DNA from: Citrus sinensis
Taxonomy: Eukaryota > Streptophyta > Magnoliopsida > Sapindales > Rutaceae
Length of the DNA: 64,000 nt
Direction: 5' to 3'
Assembly (NCBI RefSeq): GCF_022201045.2
Contig: NC_068559.1
Coordinates: forward strand, 682,001 to 746,000
Shown: positions 36,716 through 47,243 of the stretch, one piece after another
Layout: each line of letters opens with the position of its first letter
How positions within the stretch are numbered: position 1 is the stretch's first letter
Translations under genes and position numbers: made by a program
The notes under the pieces: model-generated
Databases searched by the model: none
The model's input: only the letters and a program-made list of their open reading frames with translations
Told to the model about the DNA's origin: nothing

Positions 36716-36880
36716 ATGGAAGCTGCGCCTCTTATGAAAGAGGGTTGGCCTTTGACGCCATTTGATGGTATTGTTGTCGATGAGATAACGAATGATAATC
36801 TTCAACTTCTTGTGGTTGCTCAATATGGGAGAAATCCTGATCAGATGGGTCAATGTTATACAAATTTGTGTTATGTTTAA
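36716..36880 (+). CDS. Small-peptide family gene, 54 aa, intronless (unit 5)
   Basis: Not a family I recognise. The frame runs MEAAPLMKEGWPLTPFDG, IVVDEITNDNLQLLVVAQYG, RNPDQMGQ and a short tail LCYV before TAA. It aligns with the 49-aa product of unit 4 through K-E-G, D-E-I-x-N-D-N-L-x-L-L and Q-Y-G-R-N-P-D. Unlike the other copies it has no intron between the MEAA start and the KEG core, and it lies in the opposite orientation. Its 90-bp upstream sequence (AACTCGCTCAAT, ACTTGCTTTTGATTACA) matches that of unit 2, so the promoter was duplicated with it. AATAAA signals follow the stop. There is no signal peptide. Confidence 0.5.
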   Translation: MEAAPLMKEGWPLTPFDGIVVDEITNDNLQLLVVAQYGRNPDQMGQCYTNLCYV

Positions 36881-37699
36881 ATAAATAAAAATGACATACT
36901 ATTGTCTTCCATTGTGAGTGTTGATTTGATTCAACCAATAATAAGATCTTTTGATATATATAAGAGATCTCTTGGTTTGTATCATGTACTTTGATGATCT
37001 TTTTTTTTTTTTTTTTTGAGAATCATGTACTTTGATTTTCTTAAAAATTGAAAAAAATTGTGTGAACACGTTGATTTATCAATTACTTTTATTATAAAAG
37101 TGATTGGGATACAAATTGTACAAACTCTTCTTAACTAACACGCTATTGTTTAAATAAAAATATAAAATCATCCAATTAATATTGTATTAACATATTTATA
37201 CAAGAATTTATATCTTTGTCACTATTATTATTGTTGTTAACAAAACCTCAACTCATAAGTTAGGAAATTTATTAGAGAAATGAGAAAGAATACAAAGCCC
37301 AGAAAATAAGCTTAAACGAAAAACAAACAAGCAAATAAAGATTACGAAAATTCATAATTTGGGAACTGTCTTTGAATTTGAAGAGGAACTTTGAACCAAG
37401 TTAAATCCGCACAACTTAGCCCAAAATGTGGACATATTGAGCATGCAAGTGCTTGTGCATTTGTATTAACTCTAACTTAGGTTTCTTGGCAAATATCTTA
37501 ACTCTAATTTAACTTAGGTGTCCATGCAAAAGTTGTAAACAAGAAATTAATAGTTAAAAAAATAAAGTCAGTCATTCACAATAAGTAAAAAGTTCCGCTA
37601 AGAGAAAAGAAAAAAAAAGCGACTCATTCTGAATACGATAATGAAAGAGGTTCAAATAGTAATTAATCAACGGTAATTTTTTTCTGGGAGATGGCTTTG

Positions 37700-37885
37700 C
37701 TTTCTTGTCCATTTCTCCCCATGAATCTTAAATTCCATAAAAAAATAACACCAGAATGATCATAAAAAGTCAATACAAAGAAGTAGAGAGTGCAAAAAGA
37801 TGTACATTAGAGACCTAATTAATAGATAAATTAAATTAGAGGGTAATTAAGTGCTAATCTCTGTATTGTATTGTAAATGTATAAT
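37700..37885 (+). repeat. Direct repeat flanking the peptide locus, right copy
   Basis: It matches 32390-32540 in the same orientation with moderate divergence and an insertion of about 30 bp. Confidence 0.5.
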
Positions 37886-37951
37886 TGGGAGTTTTGGTTT
37901 TGTGAAAGTTTGAGTACCACACAAGAAAAGGACATGAATTCAAAAGAGTAA

Positions 37952-39273
37952 CGGTGCATTTACTTTTGAGATTGGAGAACCGAAATTCAAAATCAGACTC
38001 ATTGATGGTGTTTATTTTACAAAATAGAGGCAAAAATCTGAATCGGAATCATGAGATCCACCCGAATTTTAAAATGAGGAATGAGAGATTGATTCTCGAG
38101 GGAATGGGAATCAATCTCCCATTCCTAAGAGTTCTAATTCTACCCCATTAATATTTCAATATTTCAAAAAGCCCCCTTTTAAATGAAAAATATAAGTACA
38201 AAAAAATAAAATAAAAAAGCCAAATCCCTAAGTTACGATACTCCTCTCATCATAGCTCCACTAAACCAAACGACATCACTACTTCTCATCACCGTTGCTA
38301 TCGAATTCAACCATTGTCATTGTCATCGTCGGTCTGTTAGCTGTGAAGAAGCAAGTCGTTGCCAGTTTCATCTCCGTCAAAGGCCGGTTTCATCTTGGTT
38401 CAAGGATGCTGCTCGGGTTGACCGTTTTATAGCCTGTTTGGGAGTGTGGTGATGGCAGCCAAGCTACTAAAGTGTTTGGTAACACTTGTAGTTGGGCTTT
38501 GACAGCTTAGCAATTTTTTTTTCCCAACTTCTACTCTATAGTTATAGCTTTTACTCCATAGTTATAGCTTTTACTCCACAGCAGCTGCAGTTTAAGAGTT
38601 ACAGCACCTCACTCCCAAACACACCCTTAGTTTTCACCGCTCATCTTTGCCAATCATTTTCACCGCTGATTTCAAGCTTCTTATCATAGCTAATTTATTA
38701 TTACTTTAATTTCAATTTATTTGCTTATTACTAATGCAAAATTGGATGGTAACCTACTAGGAAAAGTTTGCCATTTGTTCATTTTGGTCCATACATATTT
38801 TATAAAATTACCTATGAATTTTGTAATATTCGCACATAAGTCTCTCATTATTTAATAATAATAAAGTATTGGCAGCAATGACGACGACGTTGACAATAAC
38901 AATAATAATAGTAATAATTTTGTTGTTATTATTATCATTATTATAAATTTTTTTTTTCATTATTATTGTTATCTATTATTATTGTCTATGTTATTATTAT
39001 CTTCAGTTTTACTATTATTTTTATTCATATTATTGTTAATATTATAATAGATATAAATAATATTAGGGATAACAATTAATAAAGGTTATTTAGAAATTTG
39101 AAACAGTCCATTTCAATTTAAGGATAATATAAACACATCAATGGGAATGTATTTCATTTTAATTTCTATTCATACAACTCAAGTAAACAACTTATATTGA
39201 TTTCCATTTCTCATTCTGATTCCTGCCCATTTTGAATCCAGCCCATTCCAATTCTCGTTTAGTAAATATACTA
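37952..39273. mobile_element. Harbinger/Tourist-like MITE
   Basis: The terminal repeats CGGTGCATTTACTTTTGAGA and (reverse complement of the right end) TAGTATATTTACTAAACGAG are flanked by TAA on both sides (37949-37951, 39274-39276). Sub-terminal GGGAATCAATCTCCCATTCC and CCCATTCCAATTCTC blocks and a TTA-rich core match the elements at 1897, 14782 and 58406. A smaller MITE is nested at 38430-38626. The frames at 37954-38151 and 38492-38689 are fortuitous. Confidence 0.7.
38430..38626. mobile_element. Nested Tourist-like MITE (197 bp)
   Basis: The left end TAGCCTGTTTGGGAGTGTGG mirrors the right end (reverse complement GGGTGTGTTTGGGAGTGAGG), flanked by TTA at 38427-38429 and 38627-38629. It contains a tandem duplication of about 20 bp (TATAGCTTTTACTCCAYAG). 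GTGTTTGGGAGTG ends plus TTA sites are typical of Tourist-like MITEs. Confidence 0.7.
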
Positions 39274-39398
39274 TAAGAGTCTAGACTCCTAATATTAGTA
39301 AGAATCTACCAAAAGTAAATAGCAAATAGTTATATAATTGGGTTTAACATTAATTCATTGTATTAATTTTGTCCCTAAAATCTCTTTACATTCCCACA

Positions 39399-40122
39399 TA
39401 GGGATAACAATGGGGTAGATATGGATTAAATCTACCTTACTCTATATCCACATCTATGAAAAAAATTGAGATCATATCTACTCCAATTTCATCGCAGGTC
39501 TATGATTTTTGCTCCATACTTAGATCCAAAATAAATAAATAAATAAAGATCCAATCTTACTCCAAATCCGTGATGAATTTATCAATTTTAATTTTTTAAC
39601 AAATTAATTTTAAACTTTTTATAGATTATAAGAGAATATTAACAAAGTTTGCCCATCAAGAAAAATAAGAGAGAAAAATATTTGAGAAAAAAAATGTATT
39701 GCTATCAACTAAAATACATAATGCATCTCAATTAAATTTAAGAAGAAAATTTTCAAACTTAATATAAAATTAATGGACACTATATCTTCTAAGTATGACA
39801 TTGATAAAATGAATGAACACTATATCTTCTAAGTATGACATTGATATTAGTAGACTAGGAATATGTTTAATTTGATTGTAAAAGTAGTAAGCCATTGCCA
39901 ATTATTTAATATTTTTCAAAATTAAATTAAATTAAAAGACTTTAATTGGATACAATATGGAGCTAGATTTTAACTTCGATTTGTGTCTGCTCCAAATCCA
40001 TCTTGGACGTACCCATTTAGTTCTCGATCCTCGCCAAATCTATCTTAGACCAATCTAAATACAATCTATTTAAATTTAGATCATTTGGATAATGGATTAG
40101 ACATGTCTCATTGTCGTCCATA
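39399..40122. mobile_element. hAT-like MITE (724 bp)
   Basis: The left end TAGGGATAACAATGGGGTAG faces a right end whose reverse complement is TATGGACGACAATGAGAC. The 8-bp target duplication is TTCCCACA/TTCCCACG (7 of 8). A 40-bp internal tandem duplication (ACACTATATCTTCTAAGTAT...) lies at 39777-39846. Long GATCCAAAT/AGATTTGG-type segments near the ends also mirror. No ORF. Confidence 0.75.
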
Positions 40123-41009
40123 TTCCCACGCTAATTTTCACAAATTAACATTATGGATGGAATTGATAACTACCCAACACAAAAGAACTTAAATTCAAGA
40201 AAAAAAAATCACTTTTTTTTTTAAAAAAATCATATAGTACAAGTACAGTTTGATATATAAGCCCACAAAAAATGCTTAATAAAAATTTCATAATCAAATC
40301 ACAATAAAGTCTGATACAAAAAATCACATTAATTAAACATACAAGTCTACTCAAGGAGACTCTAAACTTCTACCTTTAGATTAAGAGAAAGAGATATCAA
40401 CCAACACAACCGAGATTATTGGCAATTAAATTAGCTATGGGAAAAAATTAATTTTAAATTCTGAATGATATACACATAAGCATTGAGATTGTAAATTTCT
40501 TTGTTAAAATATTTAGCATTTTTTATTACTCAGTACTTATATAGCCTCTTGTTGTTTTCGTACTACCTTATTATTCTTTTCATTTGAAAACTTTATGTTT
40601 AAGCACATTAAGGGATTCATGAGATAATGTGAAAACTATGGGAGTAAAATATTAATATAAATAAATAAAAAATTAGTCGAAAAAGTGACGATCTTCCTAA
40701 GTTATAAGAGGTAGGTAGCACTAATCTATTAGGCGTGAATAGAATTTTGGACACACGTTAATTGATGAGAAAAAAAACTTTGTATCAATTTAAGCATAAA
40801 ATTATTGAGAAACATATAGCAGCAGGACAGTTTAGCAATTTTATCTAGAAAATGTTCCTTAATGTGATCCATAATAAAGATGGAATAAATTAACTTTCAG
40901 AGCTAGCTAGAGGGGTCACTCATTCATGAACAAAAGTGTCTGGAAAATTAAAGAAAAGTAAACTATCTACCAAAATTGATTGTAAGAATGTCTTTAATTC
41001 GGTAGATCA

Positions 41010-41336
41010 TCAACAGATTTCATGGAGCCGAGGAGTGAAGTGCTGCATGCAAGGCCATGGTGGCCGCCGAACAAACCGTGCAAATGGAGCAAAATTTCGT
41101 GATACAGCAGCAGCGGCTTGATTCACAATCATTTATGGTGAAGGTTGATTATTCCTATAGAATCTTAAGTTCATTGAAAGATTATTCCCTCTCACCTGAG
41201 CAGTAATCCTTGCTTCATTATTATCACACATCATAGCAATGCTAAATTGAGTATAGTCATTGTTCCCGCCCATACCATTGAAGTTTGCAGCTACTTGTTT
41301 ATTGTTCCCCATGCCATTGACGTCCGTCACATCAGC
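41010..41336 (-). pseudogene. Broken coding exon, unknown protein
   Basis: After an acceptor-like TTTCTTTTAG, the minus frame reads ADVTDVNGMGNNKQVAANFN, GMGGNNDYTQFSIAMMCDNN, EARITAQVRGNNLSMNLRFY, RNNQPSP and then TAA. In the same frame it continues MIVNQAAAAVSRNFAPFARF and VRRPPWPCMQHFTPRLHEIC before TGA. Composition and frame continuity on both sides of the stop look like real coding sequence interrupted by a single nonsense change. I do not recognise the family and found no upstream exons. It may instead be the true C-terminus of an unidentified gene with a fortuitously open 3' UTR. Confidence 0.35.
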
Positions 41337-41344
41337 CTAAAAGA

Positions 41345-42820
41345 AATATCAAATACTTGTAGATTTAATCTCTATGAATAAGATTAAATTGAAAGTACGG
41401 ACAAGAAAGTCACAAGCAAATAGCTTCAACTTCATGCCTTCGTATATGAAAAAAAATATGTTTTAGATACATTCTTTAGGGTTAGTGATACTCCACCAAG
41501 CTAACAGTAATTAGTGGTAATATCAAGTCCCCATGCTTACATCGCCAAATTTCACATACAAATGAGAATGGGAAGAGAAAGCGAAACAATATTAGCTATA
41601 AATTTATATTAAGCAGTAATTAATCCCAATTCATTATTTATTTATTGTAATGCAATGAATTATGTTAAGGCAAATGAAAGAGTTGTAAAAAAATTTCAAG
41701 CCGCACAACATAGATAGCATGACCCGAATGCACTAATCTTACAAGATATCTGCAGAATGAAACGTTACTTATAAAGGTAAAAGAGACCCGCTGTTGCTTT
41801 TGCATGCATGTGACAAAGGTAAGCAGCACCCACTTTCTGTTTCTTGGTGTTGTTTTCATTTATTTTTTCATATGAATTTTATATCAATGAAATAAAAATT
41901 AATCATATATAATAAATATAATTTTTAAATAAATAATTTTATAAAAATATTAGAATTTTTTTATTATACAATTGGTAAGTTAAAATAATTTGACTTTCAA
42001 GTCACATTATCTAGCGTTTGTTAGATACTTAAATATGATAATTTTTAAACTACAATTATCTAAATTCAGCGCCTTATAAAAATTTATCCACTTTCTTTTA
42101 TAATAGAATTGATAATCTTTTCTATTTTTATAAAAAAAAAATGTTTGTGTATTAAACAATTGATTCTCTTCTGAATTTTCAATATATGATAGTATTTTTT
42201 TTTTCTTGTTTCTATTAGAGAAATTTAAAGTCTATCGGTATTAATTTACATGCAATAGTGTCCTTAGAGACCTGACTGGGCTGCATTGAGTTAAAAACTC
42301 TTGGCTGGCCCGGTTCCGAGCTGAGCCCAGACACTTCCATTGAAGTCGAGGATTGGTCGGCGATCAAACATGGCCAAGCCCATGCAGACCGCAAAGATAT
42401 ACTTTCAAAACAAGGCTGCGAGGACAGTCAATTTCTCGAAAGCTCACTGAATCAAGCATAAAACTCTTTTAGGTTTCCATTAGAGGACAAGTTTTGCACA
42501 AGAATTAAAAAGCATCCAAAGTTGTCTTCAACAGCAACAGGCCCCAGCTTCCATCGTGCAAAGTCTTGACTCTTCGAGAAGAGCCATGTGAAAAAAATAA
42601 GCATGTAGATTAAGAGAACAGAGATTTTGTTGTGAATCGTTCGAGGAAATTGTGAGGTGGTGGAACCACGGTGGCGAGCGAATGGATGTGGCGGTGATGG
42701 TTGTGAATGGCTGCAGCGGTGGTGCTGGTGGTTGCTGTAGAAATTAGATTATGGATTTTGTTTTACTTGAATATTATTTAAATTGTTTAAACTAGTATTA
42801 CAATTGAACGGCGCAGATTA
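41345..42820. other. Intergenic, no gene recognised
   Basis: AT-rich DNA with a GC-richer part at 42260-42740 (GGCGATC, GGTGGTG runs). A GA-repeat lies at 42831-42847. No supported coding region. Confidence 0.35.
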
Positions 42821-42862
42821 AAGGAAGAAAGAGAGAGAGAGAGAGAGAAAAAAGGAGAAATC

Positions 42863-43345
42863 TTTCCCGCCAAATCTAACAGAAAAAAACCTCCTTCACT
42901 CTCTCACTCCCTCTCCCCCTTTCATTTCAGTTTTCAAACTCCCTCTCATCCCAGGAAGAAAGAAACTCGTCAATGGCCATTTCACTTGAACTCACAGCAT
43001 CATGCGTACAATAGCATTTAACTCTCGTCTCCCACTGAAATGCACCGAATGCACTTATCTCACCGCGACGCAAGCAACCTGTTCTCCATCCGGCATCTTG
43101 ACCGTCCGATTGCCTAACGTCCATCAGTCATCGCCAATCAAACGGCTCAGCTAAAGAAGTGAACAATTACAATAAAACAACCAATTAGCACCCAGTCACT
43201 CTTTCCCGCCAAGTCTAACAGAACGAAACCACCTTTCACTCTCTCACTAGCCCCATTCGTTTAACACCCGCAACAAACAAACACAAACACACGCACTCTC
43301 TCTCTCTCTCTCTAGAATCCAAGAAGCTCATCAATGGCTTCTTCT
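42863..43345. repeat. Tandem duplication of the GH17 gene 5' flank
   Basis: The block starting at 42863 (TTTCCCGCCAAATCTAACAG, then ACCTCCTTCACTCTCTCACT, then GAAACTCGTCAATGGCC) recurs from 43202 (TTTCCCGCCAAGTCTAACAG, ACCACCTTTCACTCTCTCAC, GAAGCTCATCAATGGCTTC). The offset is about 340-360 bp. Each copy starts with an E2F-type site TTTCCCGC and ends in an ATG context. The downstream copy leads the GH17 gene; the upstream copy opens only a short frame after its ATG (42973). Confidence 0.7.
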
Positions 43346-44512
43346 TCTTCGTTGGCTTTCGCTCTCCTCATCGTCCTCTCTCTCCTCCACTCAACCTCCT
43401 CCTCACGCCCCCTCATCGGCGTCACTTACGCGCCCCCCATACTGGCCCCCACCATCGCAAACCCCCATCCCCCACCTCCGCCTCCACCGGATCGCGTCGC
43501 ATCAATCGTAACATCCCTCAACATCCCCGCCGTCCGCCTCCCAAACTCCGACCCGTCGCTAATCCGAGCCTTCGCCTACACAAACACCACCATCCTCCTC
43601 TCAATTCCCAACGCCTTCGTGCCTACGTTAGCCGCTAACCGCACGTTAGCCCAGCGCTGGCTCTACCGCCACGTCCTCCCCTTCTACCCGCGCTCCAAAA
43701 TATCACTCATCTCCGTCGGTAACGACATCTTCGATACGACGCCGGATTTGTCCCCCTTCCTTCTCCCCGCCGTGAGAAATGTCCATTTAGCCCTCCACGA
43801 TCTCGGCATCAAAAAGATCCCCGTCTCCACCACTTTCTCTTTCTTCAACATCATCACGACGTCGTTTCCCCCTTCATCCGCTCAGTTTCAAGAGCCCGCT
43901 GGGAGTCTCATCATGAAGCCGCTGCTTCAGTTCTTGGAAGACACCAACTCGTCTTTCTTGGTCAATGTTTATCCCTACAACATGTACCGTCTTAACTGCG
44001 AGATCCCGTTAGGGTTTGCTCTGTTCGAAAACTACCCTTTCAATTTCCGAGACGATTTGATCACCGGGGTGAGGTACACGAATCTTTTTGACGTAATGGT
44101 GGATGCTGTGATTAGTGCCATGGCAGTGGCGGGTCATGAGAATATTCCGGTGATCGTGGCGGAGACGGGGTGGCCGAGCTCCGGCGCTGATGCAAGTGAA
44201 GTCGACGCGACGCCGGCATTGGCGGAAATGTACTTGAAGGGTTTGGTGGCGCATTTGAAATCTGGGATGGGCTCGCCGCTGAGAAGAGAAGGAGTTGCAG
44301 AGGCGTACGTTTATGAATTGGTTGATATAGAAGTTAAAGGAGAGAGGAGTTGGGGGATTTTGCATCAGAATTTTACTCAGAAGTATGAGATTGAGTTCTC
44401 AAGGGCTTGCAAGATTGAATCTGTTGGTGGGTTTAGGGCTTTGTTAAGGTTTTTCCTGATTGGTTTCTTGATGAATTTGCTCTGTGCTGGCGATAATTGG
44501 AGCTTGTGGTAG
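43334..44512 (+). CDS. GH17 beta-1,3-glucanase-like secreted protein
   Basis: The family hydrolyses callose/beta-1,3-glucan in the wall and at plasmodesmata. The protein has 392 aa from a single exon. A signal peptide covers about residues 1-24, then SRPLIGVTYAPP (GH17 start) and an unusual HPPPPPPP insert at 45-52. Residues 121-150 (SKISLISVGNDIF...LLPAVRNVHLAL) match the acid/base region, and VIVAETGWPSSG at 273-284 holds the nucleophile E277. AYVYELVDIEVKGERSWGI at 324-342 is the C-terminal signature. Potential N-glycosylation sites are at N84, N102, N205 and N346. The C-terminus (about 368-384) is hydrophobic, but a polar tail follows it, so a GPI anchor is uncertain. The usual proton-donor Glu of VGNE is Asp131 here, so activity may be weak or lost. 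The start follows a CT-repeat leader. Confidence 0.9.
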   Translation: MASSSSLAFALLIVLSLLHSTSSSRPLIGVTYAPPILAPTIANPHPPPPPPPDRVASIVTSLNIPAVRLPNSDPSLIRAFAYTNTTILLSIPNAFVPTLAANRTLAQRWLYRHVLPFYPRSKISLISVGNDIFDTTPDLSPFLLPAVRNVHLALHDLGIKKIPVSTTFSFFNIITTSFPPSSAQFQEPAGSLIMKPLLQFLEDTNSSFLVNVYPYNMYRLNCEIPLGFALFENYPFNFRDDLITGVRYTNLFDVMVDAVISAMAVAGHENIPVIVAETGWPSSGADASEVDATPALAEMYLKGLVAHLKSGMGSPLRREGVAEAYVYELVDIEVKGERSWGILHQNFTQKYEIEFSRACKIESVGGFRALLRFFLIGFLMNLLCAGDNWSLW

Positions 44513-44579
44513 GTGGTTGATGAAATATTGCTGGGTTTTATTCTGTTTTGGAGTTGTTTAACTCTGTCTTTTAGTACAA

Positions 44580-45420
44580 TTTTCAGGTTCAATTTTTGTG
44601 AGTTCAGGTCTGATTTGGTGAAGCTAATGTTACGCATAATTGCATAACTGATGTGTCTTAGTGAGATCTTCATGAAAAATTTTTGTCAAATTCGCTATGC
44701 TCGTCAATTATACAGTCATGAACCATTGAATAGAGATGAGATTCTTGGACATTCTTGTTGAATTGATTAGGAAAACTTTGTGTTCTCGGTTTTGCTTACT
44801 GCTTACGATTGCTCCTTTGATTAAAACTGGAACTGGCATATGTTCACAAGTTCGTCTTACAAATTTTGCTGACTGGTTTGTTAATAAATTTGCTCTCTGT
44901 TGGCTATTAGTACAAATTTAGGTTCAATTTTGTGCATCTCGGTATGATTTTGTAAAGCTAAGTGCGCATAATTGGATAGTTGTGCGTGTTTTGGACGATT
45001 TGTGATCAAATTTGCACTGCACGTCAATTACCGTCCACGAATTGCTGAGATTCATTAGTCATTAAGATGGTTCAAAAAAGAAGCGGAGAATTTAAGAACT
45101 GGCAATTTGCTATCCAAATCTACAACTGGGTATGCTTCAGTTGAGTTTATTCATGATTATATGCTACAGGTTGTTTAGTGTTAGTTTATTCTTATTTGGG
45201 CAAAGTTCTTGCAAGGTAGTCGTCAAATTTCCCCTGTACATCAATTATGGTCATGAATAGATGAGATTCAAAGGTTTTCTTGTTGTTTTGGAAAGTTTCG
45301 AGTGCTTGTTTGGTTTTGCTTGTTTATTTTGGTATGGTTTTGAATCGAGGTTAAGTGTGATTGGCCATTAAAATAACCCCAAACCAAAAGAGAAGAGAAG
45401 TTTTAAGGATCGGCCATCTG
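44580..45420. repeat. Degenerate tandem repeats 3' of the GH17 gene
   Basis: Motifs recur in order. AGGTTCAATTTTTGTG occurs at 44585 and 44920. GGTMTGATTTTGTRAAGCTAA and its relative GGTATGGTTTTGAATCGAGG occur near 44608, 44941 and 45331. CGTCAATTAT...GATGAGATTC occurs near 44703, 45024 and 45239. Copies are strongly diverged. The first copy begins within or just after the GH17 coding end. No coding content. Confidence 0.4.
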
Positions 45421-46432
45421 AGAGCCAAATCTCCAACTGGGTGTATTTCATAGGTGAGCTTTGTGCTTGATTCTACGGTGCTGGTAATTGCTAACTCAGT
45501 TCACTTCTAACTGGGGCAAATTGCATGCAAGTTAGCTGCTTTTGATCTTTCTATAACCATAACATTCGTCGAGAATGCAATTGGTATATGTTCAAAAGTT
45601 CATCTTATAAAATTTGACAGGGGTTTGTATCATTTCACTGTTGTAAATTACTTGCAAAACTGGCATATCAGCCACAACATCTTTGAATGTTTATAGACTT
45701 ACAGTTTTGCTCCAAAATGGATCACAACAACTAAAAATAATAATAATAATAAATAAATGTATTTTATTTTTTTAGATTATGAAAATATCCTCAAAAAATG
45801 AACTAAAATTGGAATGTCAAATGGGTAACGTGTTTGGTATGGGCCTATGACTAAACCAATTAACTAATAAGCCAATCAAAAGCCCCTGCTGGCTGCGCGC
45901 GTCCCACCTTGTTTGGGTAAAGCTTCGTCAACTCAGATAAGATTTTAAGGAAATAGTAATTTAAAAAAAAAAAAAAGTTATAATGAAAAAAGTGATTCTT
46001 GCTCACCTTTTTTTTTTCAGAAAAAATTAAAAATTCTAAAAAAGAGGAATTTGGATTCGCTTTAGTAAAAGATAAAGAAAAGGAAAGACGAGTCTTGTAT
46101 ATACTGCTAAAACCATTTAATTTTCACAAACCCTGCAAAAATTCTCGAAGCCTCTCATTCACCAAATGCAGCTTTCTTTGCGTTACAGGTATGTTAATTT
46201 TTTTTTTTTTTTCTGTTTTGCAATATTCTGCTAGCGTACAAATTTCCAATTTTATCACTTAATTGTTATCATTTTATTTTATTTTATTTCCGTGCATGTC
46301 AACTTTGATTGTTTAAGCGATTTTGAATGCAGTAACGTCAAAACAATCCCTTATTTGCCCTAAATTTCTGTTTGTTTTATGAGAAAATGTTCTAGTTAGG
46401 AAACTAAACTATGTTGAAGCACTGTGGGCGCT

Positions 46433-46455
46433 CCCCCCCCCCCCCCCCCCCCCCC
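46433..46455. repeat. Poly-C tract (23 nt)
   Basis: An uninterrupted C run lies in the probable 5' UTR intron of the MYB/SANT gene. Confidence 0.95.
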
Positions 46456-47243
46456 TCTCCTTTTCTTTTTTTCCTTTAATGGTGTAATAATAATATGAGT
46501 AGGATTTTAGAGTTGCATGAAAAACCTTGTTAGAAAAATATTGGGCGTCAATTTTCAAGAATTTCCATTTTTCACAGTGCTATGGATGATTCTAATATAG
46601 GGATATATTTTCATGAATTTCATTGCAAATATTGTTATGTTTCCAGTCTTTTGCTGCCTTAGCAATGCATTTTTCCCACCAAAATGAAGATGTTGCTCTT
46701 TCCTGTTTTGTGATACACCCTTCATATGTTGATGACTGGGAATTAATTGCAATTTCAATTGTGTCTGGGTGGTGATAATGTGTGTTAATTCCTATGAACT
46801 AATCAGGCTGAATTATTTTTATTTTCCCCACCTTGAAGCTGGAATGTGCTCATACTGGAATGACGTTTTATAGTTTTATAGTATTGTTGGAGGGAAAATT
46901 TTAGTCTCTTTCTTTGGTTTTGACCAGTTCACATAGAAGACCGATTTTCAGCTTTTCATTTTTCATTTGGTCATGCTTTTCTGTTCATAATGATTGGTGA
47001 TACTTGATATGGAACGGAGTTTCTTGCTGCTTTCAGTTTTTCCTTTCTGTGTGTTTTGGTAGATCCAGATGTAAATGTTGGCATGTGAGGTTTGCATGCA
47101 TGTAGAACAAATGATAGGCAAATCAGAGGCTTGCATGCATGTAGAACAAGTGATAGGCAAATCAGTTTGTCTTTAATTGCAAGTTAACATATCTTGTTTA
47201 CAGTCATAGCTGTGTGAATATCAGAACAATTGCAGCTGAATAA

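Noticed and set aside
44009..44365. 118-codon minus frame
   Set aside because: Antisense shadow of the GH17 coding exon.
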